A stretch of 64,000 bases of DNA from JASHPR01 sp963795055 (GCA_963795055.1 CAWCGJ010000001.1:1-64000); one strand, 5' to 3'; counted from the first letter of the stretch, positions 55,456 to 64,000 are shown. Notes: a model not told the origin generated them from the letters alone. Numbers and translations are program-made.

Positions 55456-56043
55456 TCAGCGGGCTCGCAGGTGGCTCAGGTACGACTCGCCGCGCGGCGA
55501 CAACTGGTAACCGATGTCGAGGCTGAGGGTCAGCCCGAGTTCCTTCAGCCGCCTGACGTGCAGCTTGAAGTCCTGCCGTTCCCAGCCCATGGCTTCGGCC
55601 AGGACCGTGGACACGATGCCAGGCCGGTCAGCGATCAGCGCGAGCACCGCGCCGGTCCACGGTCCGCGGCGGCTCGACCTGTCCATCCGGGCCAGCCTGG
55701 CGGTGACGGCGGCGACGTCCGCCTCGGTCAGGCTGGCGGCGCGGGCCAGTTCGTCCCTGGGGTCAGGCTCGTCGATACGCCGCAGGCGGATGCGGTAAAC
55801 CGGCAAGGCCGGGTCACCGGGCAGCTCAGCCAGCAACTCGCCGACGCTCGCGTACCCGGCCTCGCGGGCCTGGGCGGCGTCCACCGATGACGGCTCGACC
55901 ACGTCTACCGACTCGACTTCGACCATGTCGGTCCCGGTGCGGTAGCGGCGTCCGGCCACGACCTGGCTGCGCTTCCAGCGCCGGAAGGCCAGGACGATCG
56001 CGCCGGAGTGGATCCCGTCCCGCAGCCGCTGCTCGAACCGCAC
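55456..56043 (-). CDS. ASCH-domain protein with winged-helix C-terminus
   Basis: 195 residues. The first ~90 (RFEQRLRDGIHSGAIVLAFRRWKRSQVVAGRRYRTG...MVEVESVDVV) form an ASCH/PUA-like RNA-binding barrel. The last ~60 (GAVLALIADRPGIVSTVLAEAMGWERQDFKLHVRRLKELGLTLSL) form a winged helix, ending with a Leu-Ser-His tail. Proposed roles are RNA binding or coupling of ligand sensing to transcription. ATG 56043. Confidence 0.75.
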   Translation of the reverse strand: MRFEQRLRDGIHSGAIVLAFRRWKRSQVVAGRRYRTGTDMVEVESVDVVEPSSVDAAQAREAGYASVGELLAELPGDPALPVYRIRLRRIDEPDPRDELARAASLTEADVAAVTARLARMDRSSRRGPWTGAVLALIADRPGIVSTVLAEAMGWERQDFKLHVRRLKELGLTLSLDIGYQLSPRGESYLSHLRAR

Positions 56044-56094
56044 GCCGGCCTGTCCTCCTCGGGTGACGCCTGGCCGGGTTCGCCGGCTCGAGCG

Positions 56095-57000
56095 TCAGTT
56101 CGCGCTGCCCTGAACGTGGTCGCGCCAGGAATGGCGCGGCCGGCTCGCGTCGCCTGGAAGATGGTCGCGCCAGGAATGCCGCGGCTCGAAGCCCAGGACT
56201 TGCCGGGCGCGGTCGATCGCGAGCAGGGTGCCGAACTCCCCGACGTCGCGGGTCAGCCGGACATCGGGGAAAACCTCGGCCAGCAGCGCCGCCGACGGGC
56301 GGTCCATGACGGTGTCGGCGGCCGCGATGATGAACCCCGGGCTGCCCGCGACCACCTCCGCGGGAGCCTCCAGGGCCAGCCGGCACGCCGCGGCCACGTC
56401 CCGCTGGTCGATGTAGCCCCACAGGTTCCACTGGCGCGCACGCGGATCCGGCCAGAACGACGGAAACTCCTGGTAGTCCGCTGGCGCCATGATGTTGGAG
56501 AAGCGCAGTGCGATGAACGGGATGCCCGACCACTGCGCGATGTGCCCGGCGATCGTCTCGCTGGCCACTTTCGACAGCGCGTACGTCGTCGTCGGTACCG
56601 GGTAGTGGTCCTCGTCCACCGGCACGTACCGCGGCGGCACGTCGAACGGCAGGCCGAGCGTGGTCTCGCTGGACGCCCACACCACCCGGCCCAGGCGCAG
56701 GCTCGCAGCCGCCTGGAACACGTTGAAGTTCATGGTGATGTTGGCGTTGAACGTGACCGCCGGGGTGGACAGGCCGGGCGCCGGGATGTTGGCCAGGTGG
56801 ACAACGGCCTCGGCGCCGTGCAGCGCCTCGACCGCCTGCCCGTAATCGGTGAGATCGGCGCGGAGCATCCCGCCCTGGAGGTCGTCCCTGGTCGCCGCGA
56901 TATCAGTCGCCGCCACGTCGTAGCCGTGCCCGAGCAGCTCGGCGACCACCGCCCGGCCGGCCTGCCCGCTGGCTCCCGTCACGCAGATCCGCCGTGCCAT
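56095..57000 (-). CDS. NAD(P)-dependent epimerase/dehydratase (extended SDR)
   Basis: 301 residues. Rossmann motif VTGASGQAGRAVVAELL at the N-terminus, AEAVVHLANIPAP, WASSETTLG (active-site Ser/Thr), and TTTYALSKVASE with the Tyr-x-x-x-Lys pair. It acts on a nucleotide sugar or similar compound in the cytoplasm. ATG 57000 follows GTGAGGGG. The C-terminus carries a duplicated PRHSWRDH segment (17 identical bases, 45 bases apart), so the tail is longer than in the family. Confidence 0.85.
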   Translation of the reverse strand: MARRICVTGASGQAGRAVVAELLGHGYDVAATDIAATRDDLQGGMLRADLTDYGQAVEALHGAEAVVHLANIPAPGLSTPAVTFNANITMNFNVFQAAASLRLGRVVWASSETTLGLPFDVPPRYVPVDEDHYPVPTTTYALSKVASETIAGHIAQWSGIPFIALRFSNIMAPADYQEFPSFWPDPRARQWNLWGYIDQRDVAAACRLALEAPAEVVAGSPGFIIAAADTVMDRPSAALLAEVFPDVRLTRDVGEFGTLLAIDRARQVLGFEPRHSWRDHLPGDASRPRHSWRDHVQGSAN

Positions 57001-57337
57001 CGTCGTCCCCTCACGTCGGTCCCGTTGTGTACCCATGAGTCTGCAGGCCGCAGGCGCATTGCCCAAGGCCCGACGCACCGGGGCCGTTGCCCCGGGCCTT
57101 TCCGCCGGGCTTCAGGCGGGTGATCGGGCGGTCTGGCCGAGCGCATACCGGTACCTGAGCTCGACCACGCCGTCGTCATCGTGCGTGCCCTCGTTCCTGC
57201 GCGGACGGCGTGATGATCTCGATCGGGGTTCCGGCACCGGGCCAGCGTACGTTTGGGCGTTCGGCCGGGACAAGCCCGGCCAATCCCCAGCCATACAATG
57301 ACCTGCGGGAGCGCCGCGCGGCGAAGGAGCGTCTTCC
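57001..57337. other. Divergent intergenic region, epimerase/dioxygenase
   Basis: Promoters for both divergent genes should be here. No gene or clear operator seen. Confidence 0.4.
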
Positions 57338-58335
57338 ATGACCGAGATCCTCACCGAGCCGGTATCGGCCCCGAATGTATGGCGGGGCGACGAACTCGCC
57401 GACGCCGGCCGCTGGATCATTCGTTTCACCGAAGAAGACTTCGCCGATTTCGAGCGAGCGCTCGCGCATGTCGCCAAGAAGCACCCCGAGGACGTCACCG
57501 AGATCCGGGCCGGGGATTTCCCGCTGCCCCATTTCCGGGAGCGGATCGAGGACATCACCGGCCGGCTGGAACACGGCCTGGGGCTCGTTCTGCTGCGCGG
57601 GCTGCCTATTTACGACAGGTTCAGCGCGGACGAGGCCGCCACCATCTACTGGGGAATGGGGCGGCACATGGGAAACATCGTGCCGCAAAACCGCAAGGGC
57701 GACCTGGTCGGTCACATACGAGACCTCGGCAGGCGCGGCCCGTACGAGCGGGCGTACGCCACCAACGAAGATCTGGGATTCCACACGGACTCCACCGACT
57801 TCGTGGGCCTGATGTGCCTGCGTCCCGCGCTCTACGGCGGGGAAAGCTTCGTCGCCAGTTCCGGGCTGCTGTATAACTTCGTCGTCGCCGAGCAGCCCGG
57901 GTACCTGCCCATCCTCAACAAGAACTTCCCGACCGACTGGCGGAGCGAGGAACCGCCGGGATCACCCGGCTGGTACCTGGAGCCGCTCTACAGCTACTTC
58001 GGGGAAGTGCTCTCGGCGACCGTCAGGACCGGCCGGGCGATGTCCGCCATGCGCTTCCCCGACGTGCCCAGGCTCACCGCGGACGAGGTCTCCTGCTTCA
58101 TGTATTTCGACTCGCTGCCGAAGAGGCCGGGCGTCGCCCTTGGCATGCAACTCCAGACGGGCGACGTGCAGTTCGTCAACAACTTCGTGACCGTGCACAC
58201 CCGCACGGCCTTCGTCGACGACGCCGAAGACCCGGCGCGTCAGCGGCACCTGCTGCGGCTGTGGATCAGCCGGCCCGACGCGGCCGGCCGCTCTGCCCCG
58301 AGTACGCGGTCTGGCGCAGCGGCTACCCGACTTGA
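57338..58335 (+). CDS. TauD/TfdA-type 2-oxoglutarate dioxygenase, frameshift near its C-terminus
   Basis: An Fe(II)/2-oxoglutarate oxygenase of about 330 residues. The iron site is visible as FHTDSTDFVGL (His-x-Asp) and NNFVTVHTRTAF (distal His), with HLLRLWIS carrying the oxoglutarate-binding Arg. ATG 57338 follows GGAG. After SRPDAAG, near 58285, the family-like ending RPLCPEYAVWRSGYPT lies in another frame and stops at 58335. The original frame has no stop and runs into the next gene. Either the gene has a frameshift that fuses it to the protease, or the ending simply differs. The catalytic residues are all upstream and intact. Confidence 0.75.
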
Positions 58336-58360
58336 CCGACGCCAACCCCCGGGAGGCGTT

Positions 58361-59476
58361 ATGGGACAGACCTTCAGCCTGGGCCGGATCAGCGGCATCC
58401 GGATCGGCGTCAACTGGAGTGTGCTGGTCATCGTGGCCCTGCTGGCCTACGGGCTGGCGGTGGGGCAGTTTCCCGCTGCCGCCCCCCGGCACCCGGTCGC
58501 GGAATACGTGGTGGCCGCCTTGGTGACCGCGGTGGCTTACATGGGATCGCTGCTCGCCCACGAGCTGGCCCATTCGCTGGTGGCGCGGCGCAACGGCCTT
58601 CAGGTCGAGGGCATCACCCTATGGCTGCTGGGCGGGGTTTCCCGGCTGCAAGGCGAGGTCCCTGACCCGGGTGCGGAGATCCGCATCGCCGGGGTCGGGC
58701 CCCTGGTCAGCCTGCTCCTGGGCGCGGCGTTCTTGCTCGTGGCCTGGCTGCTGCACAAGTCGGGCGCGGGGGGCGTGCTGGTCGCGGCGCTGGCCTGGCT
58801 CGGAGGCATCAACGTCATCCTCGCGGTGTTCAACGTGATCCCGGCGGCGCCGCTGGATGGCGGGCGGCTGCTGCGCGCCGTCCTGTGGCGCATCACCGGA
58901 GACCGGGTCAAGGCCTCGGCGTGGTCCGCCCGGTCCGGGCAGGTGTTCGGGTGGGCCCTCGTCGTGGGAGCGGCGTACCTGGTCCTGGTGCGGCGCGAGT
59001 ACAGTTGGCTGTGGTTCGCCCTGCTCGGCTGGTTCCTGATCAGCGCGGCCACCGCAGAGAGCCAGCAGGCGGCGGTGCAATCCCAGCTGCGCACGGTGAC
59101 CGTGCGGCAGATCATGACCGCCAACCCCGTGACCGTGCCGGCCTCGGCCACGGTCGCCCAGTTCCTGGGCGACTACCTGCCCGCCTACCGGCACTCCGCC
59201 TTCCCGGTGGTCGCCGATGCCCAGACGGTGGGCCTGATGACCGTGCACCGGGCCAACCAGGTTCCTCCCGCAGAGCGCGGCCAGACCACGCTGCGCGACG
59301 CCGCCTGCCCGGTGTCTGACATCGCCCGCGCCACGCCGGACGAGTCGGTCGCCGACGTCCTGCCCCGCCTCAACGCGTGCTCGGAAAGCCGGGCGCTGGT
59401 GTTCGATGATGGCCACCTGGCCGGGATCGTGGCTCCGGCCGACATCAGCCGGGCCTTGGAACGGCTCAGCCGCTGA
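58361..59476 (+). CDS. Site-2-type zinc metalloprotease with CBS domains (Rip3-like)
   Basis: 371 residues, M50 family intramembrane protease. HELAH at residues 67-71 and NVIPAAPLDGG ending near 168 supply the zinc ligands, within six predicted helices. The C-terminal ~130 residues are a CBS pair (VRQIMTANPVTVPASATVAQF; CPVSDIARATPDESVADVLPRL), as in mycobacterial Rip3. It cleaves membrane-bound substrates such as anti-sigma factors. ATG 58361 follows GGGAGG, so it has its own start although the upstream dioxygenase frame is continuous with it. Confidence 0.9.
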   Translation: MGQTFSLGRISGIRIGVNWSVLVIVALLAYGLAVGQFPAAAPRHPVAEYVVAALVTAVAYMGSLLAHELAHSLVARRNGLQVEGITLWLLGGVSRLQGEVPDPGAEIRIAGVGPLVSLLLGAAFLLVAWLLHKSGAGGVLVAALAWLGGINVILAVFNVIPAAPLDGGRLLRAVLWRITGDRVKASAWSARSGQVFGWALVVGAAYLVLVRREYSWLWFALLGWFLISAATAESQQAAVQSQLRTVTVRQIMTANPVTVPASATVAQFLGDYLPAYRHSAFPVVADAQTVGLMTVHRANQVPPAERGQTTLRDAACPVSDIARATPDESVADVLPRLNACSESRALVFDDGHLAGIVAPADISRALERLSR

Positions 59477-59503
59477 CGCGCGGCCAGGCGGCTGGCCGCC
59501 CCG

Positions 59504-60439
59504 TCAGAGCGCGTCGACGTCGGCGATCGCCTGGGCGAAGGCCTGCGGGGCTTCCTGGGGCAGGTTGTGCCCGACGCCCCCCTCGACCACCCGGTGCTCG
59601 TACTGGCCCGAGAATTTGCCGGCGTAGGCGCTGGCGTCCGGGTGCGGCGCACCGTTGGCGTCGCCCTCGAGGGTGATGGTGGGCACGGCGATGGCCGGGG
59701 CGCGGGCGAGCCGCTGCTCCAGGTCGTCGTATTGCGGCTCGCCCGCGGCCAGGCTGATCCGCCAGCGGTAGTTATGGATCACGATCGCGACGTGATCGGG
59801 GTTGTCGAAGGCGGCCGCGCTCCGCGCGAACGTGGCGTCGTCAAAGGCCCACCTCGGTGAGGCGAGCTGCCAGATGAGCTTGCTGAACTCGCTCCGGTAG
59901 GTGGCGTAGCCGGCCCGGCCGCGCTCGGTGGCGAAGTAGTACTGGTACCACCAGGCGTGCTCGGCGGCGGGCGGCAGCGGCGCCTCGCCGGCGGCCTGGC
60001 TGCCGATCAGGTACCCGCTCACCGAGACCAGGCCCCGGCAGCGGTCCGGCCAGAGCGCGGCGACGACGTCGGCCGACCGCGCCCCCCAGTCGAACCCGGC
60101 CAGGATGGCCCGCTCGATGCCGAGCGCATCCATGACCGCGATGACGTCCACGGCCAGGGCCGCTTGCTGACCGTTGCGGAGGGTGTCGTTCGAAAGGAAG
60201 CGGGTGGTCCCGAAGCCGCGGACGAACGGGACGATGACCCGGTAGCCGACCGAGGCCAGCGCCGGGGTGACATCGGCAAAGCTGTAAATGTCGTAGGGCC
60301 AGCCGTGCAGCAACAGGACGGCGGGGCCGTCGGCCGGGCCGGCTTCGGCGTAGCCGACGTTCAGCGGACCGGCGTCGACCTGCTGCAAAGGCCCGACCGA
60401 GGTGCTGGTACCCGGCTTGATCGGCGCGATAACGACCAT
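59504..60439 (-). CDS. Alpha/beta hydrolase
   Basis: 311 residues. Oxyanion motif LLLHGWPYDIYSF, nucleophile motif LAGFDWGARSADV (Asp in GFDWG), a cap region, a likely acid in TLEGDANGAPHPD and the histidine in EGGVGHNLPQEAP. An aspartate nucleophile suggests epoxide-hydrolase or dehalogenase-like chemistry. ATG 60439 follows AGGAGGAGGAG. Divergent from the methyltransferase gene. No obvious pathway link. Confidence 0.82.
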   Translation of the reverse strand: MVVIAPIKPGTSTSVGPLQQVDAGPLNVGYAEAGPADGPAVLLLHGWPYDIYSFADVTPALASVGYRVIVPFVRGFGTTRFLSNDTLRNGQQAALAVDVIAVMDALGIERAILAGFDWGARSADVVAALWPDRCRGLVSVSGYLIGSQAAGEAPLPPAAEHAWWYQYYFATERGRAGYATYRSEFSKLIWQLASPRWAFDDATFARSAAAFDNPDHVAIVIHNYRWRISLAAGEPQYDDLEQRLARAPAIAVPTITLEGDANGAPHPDASAYAGKFSGQYEHRVVEGGVGHNLPQEAPQAFAQAIADVDAL

Positions 60440-60551
60440 GGTGAACTCCTCCTCCTGAGCACCTATGGTCGTGCCCCCGGGCGGCCGGTCGCACCCGTGG
60501 GGGCCCTGGCCGGTGCCCTGGCCGCCCGTCCTGCGGGCAGAATGGCCAGGC

Positions 60552-61436
60552 ATGACGACGACTCCCGACCGCTGGCACCGGTGGCTGCTTGAGGTGCGCT
60601 TCGGCGGCGATTCCGCAGCCCGCCAGCAGGATCTCGCCGAGTTCTTGTACCCGGTCCGCGACAGGGTGCTCGATAGGGCCCGGCTGCGCCCCGGTGACAC
60701 CGTTCTCGACGTGGGCACCGGTGACGGCCTCATTGCCTTCGGCGCCCTGGAGCGGCTCGGGCCGGAAGGTCATGTGATCTTCTCCGATATCTCGCAGGAC
60801 CTGCTTGATCACTGCCGGGAGGCCGCCGCGGCCGAGGGGGTGCTGGACCGGTGCCGCTTCCTGCTTGCCCCGGCGGACCGGCTGAGCGCCGTGGCGGACG
60901 GCTCGGTGGACGTCGTCACCACCAGGTCGGTGCTGATCTACGTGAAAGACAAGGCGGGAGCGCTGCGGGAGTTCTACCGGGTACTCAGGCCGGGCGGGCG
61001 GATCAGCCTGTTCGAGCCGATCAACGTGCTGATGTCCGCCCATGATCCCGGCCGGTTCTACGGCTACGACACGAGTCCGGTCAGGGATCTGGCGGCGAAG
61101 GTCTGGGCGCTGTATGAGTCCATCCAGCCGCGGGGCGAAGATCCCATGGTCGACTTCGACGAGCGTGACCTGGTGCGTCAGGCCGAGGAGGCCGGGTTCC
61201 CCGCCGTGGGCCTCGTATTGCAGGTCACCGTGAAGAACGCGAGGCGGCCGGTCCCGTGGGAGCGCTACCTGCGCATCTCAGGCAACCCGCTGATCCCGCC
61301 CCTGGGCGAGGCCCTGGACCGCACGCTCGACCCTGAGGAGATCACCGCGTTCACGGAATGCCTCAGGCCGCTGGTGGAGTCGGGCACCGGACAGGAGCGC
61401 AGGGCGGTCGCCTACCTGACCGCGGCGAAGGAGTAG
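60552..61436 (+). CDS. Class I SAM-dependent methyltransferase
   Basis: 294 residues. Motif I VLDVGTGDGLIAFGALE, the acidic loop VIFSDISQDLL, motif RSVLIYVKDKAGALREFYRVLRPGGRISLFEPIN. This is a UbiE/ArsM-like fold that methylates a small molecule; the C-terminal region (RLISGNPLIPPLG-like RYLRISGNPLIPP) is family-specific but unassigned. ATG 60552 is the natural start. A single gene. Confidence 0.85.
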   Translation: MTTTPDRWHRWLLEVRFGGDSAARQQDLAEFLYPVRDRVLDRARLRPGDTVLDVGTGDGLIAFGALERLGPEGHVIFSDISQDLLDHCREAAAAEGVLDRCRFLLAPADRLSAVADGSVDVVTTRSVLIYVKDKAGALREFYRVLRPGGRISLFEPINVLMSAHDPGRFYGYDTSPVRDLAAKVWALYESIQPRGEDPMVDFDERDLVRQAEEAGFPAVGLVLQVTVKNARRPVPWERYLRISGNPLIPPLGEALDRTLDPEEITAFTECLRPLVESGTGQERRAVAYLTAAKE

Positions 61437-61471
61437 ACGGGCTCAGGCCGCCCGGCAGGCCCGGCGGCCGG

Positions 61472-62158
61472 TCAGGGCAGACGCGGCAGCCGCGGGAGGC
61501 GGGGCAGCCGCGGGAGGCGCGGCGGCCTCGGGGGACGCGGCAGCCGCGGAGGGCGAGGCATGGTCGGCCGCGAGCCGTGCCAGCTCCCGGCGGCCTCACC
61601 GCCGTCCCAGTCCCATGGCTCTTCCTCGTCGTCCCACTCCCCCGCCTCGTCGTCCCAGTCCTCCGCCGCGGCGGCCTGGTCCTCCGCCTCGACGGCTCGC
61701 TCCTCTGCCTCGACCGCGGCCTCCTCGGCCTCGTCGGCCCGCTCCCGGGCCCGGTCGGCGGCCTCCTGCATCTTGTCGGCGCGTTCTTCGGCCCGGCGCT
61801 GCTCATCCTCGTGGGCCCACTCGTGCGCCATCTCGGCCGCTTCCTGCGCCAGCCCGGCCCGCTCCTCGGCCAGGACCGCGGCCTCCTCGGCCTCGTCGGC
61901 CCGCTCCCGGGCGTGCCCGGCGGCGTGCCGCAGCCGGCCGAGGCGTTCGCGCGCTTGCCAGGCGGCGCGCATCGCCTCCAGATCCGCCGCCGGGACACCC
62001 GCCTCCTCGGCCTCGCGGAGGTACTGCTCTTCGGGGGTCTCGCCGGGGCCCGGGTCCTCAGCCCCGGGCGCGGCCGCCTTCCTGGCCACGCTGTAGGGCT
62101 CGCCGGTTTCCGCCATGCGCTGACGGGTGGCGATCTTGTGGGCCTTGTTGCTAGTCAT
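61472..62158 (-). CDS. Coiled-coil protein with an Arg-Leu-Pro repeat tail
   Basis: 228 residues. The start (MTSNKAHKIATRQRMAETGEPYSVARK) resembles small actinobacterial proteins with an RQRMAETGEPYS motif. Residues ~60-165 form a long, highly charged Ala/Glu/Arg coiled coil with repeated ARERADEAEEAA. An acidic Trp/Asp stretch follows, and the tail is a run of Arg-Leu-Pro or Arg-Pro-Pro units. There is no membrane segment. Probably a scaffolding or nucleic-acid-associated protein, by inference only. Confidence 0.6.
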   Translation of the reverse strand: MTSNKAHKIATRQRMAETGEPYSVARKAAAPGAEDPGPGETPEEQYLREAEEAGVPAADLEAMRAAWQARERLGRLRHAAGHARERADEAEEAAVLAEERAGLAQEAAEMAHEWAHEDEQRRAEERADKMQEAADRARERADEAEEAAVEAEERAVEAEDQAAAAEDWDDEAGEWDDEEEPWDWDGGEAAGSWHGSRPTMPRPPRLPRPPRPPRLPRLPRLPRLPRLP

Positions 62159-62420
62159 GATCATCTCTTCCCGGCGAGCCTGCCCGCGTCTGCCCGCCTA
62201 GGTGCATGACCTGACCGAAGAAGCTGCCCGCGAGTCGTAGACCCTTGTCCTCGTCGCCACCACGCGGCGCGGGCCGGCCGGTGGCTCGGAAGCGGGCAGG
62301 CGGTGCGCTGCCACTGAGCGCCACGCTAGCACGATCACTGGCCAAACTCAAGATATGTCGCGACTTGGCCCTGACCCGGCGCGGCCGGGCCGGAACCTGC
62401 GCTCGCCCGCGCTACCCCGC

Positions 62421-62457
62421 TTGACGCTGCTGATACCAAGTGTCTATCATAGTGATA
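62421..62457 (+). promoter_or_regulatory. Sigma-70-type promoter with overlapping operator
   Basis: TTGACG (62421-62426) and TATCAT (62445-62450), 18 bases apart, form a good -35/-10 pair upstream of the ABC operon. The -10 box is part of the inverted repeat TATCA-TAG-TGATA (62445-62457), so a dimeric repressor could block it. The patch is AT-rich compared with its surroundings. Confidence 0.55.
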
Positions 62458-62543
62458 TCAAATTAAGGAAAGTAGCGGTCACCAGCGGAGGCGGGATCCC
62501 AGCCGCCCGCCCGGACAGGTGGCACGCGAGCAGGGAGGCAGTC

Positions 62544-63560
62544 ATGGGTGCACCGGGAACCGCGGTCGCCGGGCGGCTTGACGTCCGGGCCGACCGCCTG
62601 CAGGTCCCCGCCCGCCGGCCGGAGCAGGCCACGGGCAGGCCAGCGATGGAGATCGCGCACCTGCGCAAGACCTACGGGCAGCTGACTGCGGTCGACGACG
62701 TCTCGTTCTCGGTGACCGAGGGCGAGATCTTCGGCCTCCTCGGCCCGAACGGGGCGGGGAAGACCACTACCGTCGAATGCGCCATCGGGCTCCGGTCCCC
62801 GGACTCGGGGACGATCCGGCTGCTGGGCCTCGACCCGCAGGCCGACCGGGACGAGGTCCACGAGATCGTCGGGGCGCAGCTTCAGTCGAGCGCGTTCCCG
62901 CCCAAGCTCAGGGTCGGGGAGATTCTCGACATGTACCGGTCGTTCTACCGCGAGCCTGCCGGCGTCGGCGAGCTGACCGAGGCGCTCGGCCTGGCGGGCA
63001 AGCGGCACGACTACTACAAGTCCCTCTCCGGCGGCCAGCGACAGCGGCTGTCGGTCGCGCTGGCGCTGATCGGCCGGCCCAAGATCGCGGTGCTCGACGA
63101 GATGACCACCGGACTCGACCCGCAGGCCCGCCGCGACGCCTGGGAGCTCATCGAGGGCGTGCGCAGCCGCGGCGTGACGATCATCCTGGTGACCCACTTC
63201 ATGGAGGAAGCCGAGCGGCTGTGCGACCGCGTGGCGCTGATCGATAACGGGCGCGTCGTCGCGCTGGATACCCCGGCCCGCCTGGCCGCGCAGGCCCGGG
63301 GCGGGAAGAGCGTGCGGTTCCTGCCCTCCGCTCCCTTCGACGACCGCCTGCTGACCACGCTGCCCGAGGTAACGCGGGTCGACCGCGAGGGCCAGCACGT
63401 CGTCGTGACCGGGACCGGAGAGCTCGCCAGCACGGTGATCCTCGCCCTGGCCGCGGCCGGCGTGACCACCCGCGACCTGCAACTCGATTCGTCGAACCTC
63501 GAAGACGCCTTCGTCCGGCTCACCGGACGGCACACGGACACCGAAGGAGCGCTAACATGA
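62544..63560 (+). CDS. ABC transporter ATP-binding protein (CcmA/YtrB-like)
   Basis: 338 residues. ATG 62544 follows AGGGAGG; an internal ATG at 62646 would match shorter homologues. Walker A GLLGPNGAGKTTTVECA, signature KSLSGGQRQRLSVALAL, Walker B IAVLDEMTTGLDPQARR (Glu-Met instead of Glu-Pro), H-loop THFMEEAERLCDRV. The C-terminal domain ends with LEDAFVRLTG. Its stop overlaps the permease start (ATGA). Likely exports a small molecule or peptide, under the promoter and operator at 62421. Confidence 0.9.
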   Translation: MGAPGTAVAGRLDVRADRLQVPARRPEQATGRPAMEIAHLRKTYGQLTAVDDVSFSVTEGEIFGLLGPNGAGKTTTVECAIGLRSPDSGTIRLLGLDPQADRDEVHEIVGAQLQSSAFPPKLRVGEILDMYRSFYREPAGVGELTEALGLAGKRHDYYKSLSGGQRQRLSVALALIGRPKIAVLDEMTTGLDPQARRDAWELIEGVRSRGVTIILVTHFMEEAERLCDRVALIDNGRVVALDTPARLAAQARGGKSVRFLPSAPFDDRLLTTLPEVTRVDREGQHVVVTGTGELASTVILALAAAGVTTRDLQLDSSNLEDAFVRLTGRHTDTEGALT

Positions 63561-64000
63561 CCTCGCTTACGCTGCCGCGGCCGGGAACGACGCGGCGGGC
63601 CGCATTCGGCCAGATCGTCCTCAACGAGGCCCGGCTCACCTGGCGGCGACCGGTCGGCCTGATCGCCGGCGTCGCCCTCCCGGTGGTGCTGCTGGTCATC
63701 TTCGGCAGGGTAGGCAAGTTCCAGCAGCCGTCGGCGAGCCTGGGCGGGCTGACCGCGTTCGACCTGTACCTGCCGATCCTCATGGTGTTCGCCCTGGCCA
63801 TGCTCGCGCTGCTGGGCCTGCCGATCCCGCTCGCGTCCTACCGGGAGCTGGGGCTCCTGCGCCGCCTGTCGACCACCCCGGTACCGCGGTCCTGGCTGCT
63901 GATCGCCCAGGGCCTGGTCCAGCTGTGCGTGGCGGTGACCGCGGTCGTCGTCATGATCACCGTGGCGATGGCTGCGTTCGGGGCGCCCGCCCCCAAGAGC
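63557..64000 (+). CDS. ABC-2 transporter permease, partial at window edge
   Basis: The first 148 residues of a permease: a cytoplasmic start, VLNEARLTWRRPVGLIAGVALPVVLLVIFG (helix 1), LYLPILMVFALAMLALLGLPIPLASYRELGLLRRLSTTPVPRSWLL (helix 2 and the coupling loop), LVQLCVAVTAVVVMITVAM (helix 3). ATG 63557 overlaps the stop of the ATPase gene. The gene continues beyond 64000. Confidence 0.88.
   Translation, partial: MTSLTLPRPGTTRRAAFGQIVLNEARLTWRRPVGLIAGVALPVVLLVIFGRVGKFQQPSASLGGLTAFDLYLPILMVFALAMLALLGLPIPLASYRELGLLRRLSTTPVPRSWLLIAQGLVQLCVAVTAVVVMITVAMAAFGAPAPKS

Noticed and set aside
57338..59476. A genuine dioxygenase-protease fusion protein
   Set aside because: The protease has its own start at 58361 behind GGGAGG, and a family-like dioxygenase ending exists in another frame. 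A frameshift is simpler; kept as a finding, not as a fused gene.
1..64000. CRISPR array or cas genes
   Set aside because: No regularly spaced repeats and no Cas-like protein were found anywhere in the window.

Overview
The window is high-GC DNA with actinobacterial gene content: SARP/AfsR regulator, ECF sigma factors, a DrrAB-type ABC pair, MDMPI-type and F420-type enzymes, DHA2 efflux pumps, and a RsbU-like phosphatase. Style and gene families suggest a filamentous actinomycete, perhaps of the Streptosporangiales, but the species cannot be named from sequence alone. No tRNA, rRNA or CRISPR locus is intact here.

Layout. 1-5.8 kb is decayed accessory DNA (DUF6879-like, STAS and SpoIIE-type remnants) followed by one conspicuously AT-richer ORC/CDC6-like AAA+ ATPase. 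5.9-11.1 kb is a pile of mobile elements: an IS630-type transposase gene split by a 2.5-kb serine-recombinase element, then a complete IS701-type element with a TTAG target duplication. 11.5-27 kb holds an efflux pump, small operons, an Imm26 immunity gene broken by an IS5/ISL2-type element that is itself broken by a group II intron, an epoxide-hydrolase-like enzyme, and an FtsX-type permease split by a second serine-recombinase element. 27-43.7 kb carries an integrase pseudogene, a VOC/ECF-sigma operon, an IS110-type element with 20-bp inverted repeats, cspA, a cNMP-domain/TrxR-like fusion, a second DHA2 pump and a DUF4062-NB-ARC-TPR protein. 43.7-52.8 kb contains a SARP/AfsR regulator beside a DUF4097-DrrB-DrrA operon. 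52.9-64 kb looks like ordinary chromosome: CehA/McbA hydrolase, ASCH protein, epimerase, TauD-like dioxygenase, site-2 protease, hydrolase, methyltransferase, a coiled-coil protein and an ABC exporter that runs off the right edge.

The thread that links these blocks is a direct repeat of the 3' end of a tRNA-Lys gene at 11.49, 27.03, 43.71 and 52.85 kb. The four copies have two kinds of left flank and two kinds of right flank in all four combinations, as expected of attB/attP/attL/attR-type junctions. Genes next to them (NTF2-like, integrase, WD40, LuxR) are truncated. I read the region as a hotspot of repeated site-specific integration at tRNA-Lys.

The best candidate for something undescribed is the pair of ~2.5-kb serine-recombinase elements. 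Each has a small helical companion ORF, each inserted precisely at a CT/AG dinucleotide inside a gene, and both carry the same minus-1 frame break after the resolvase domain.
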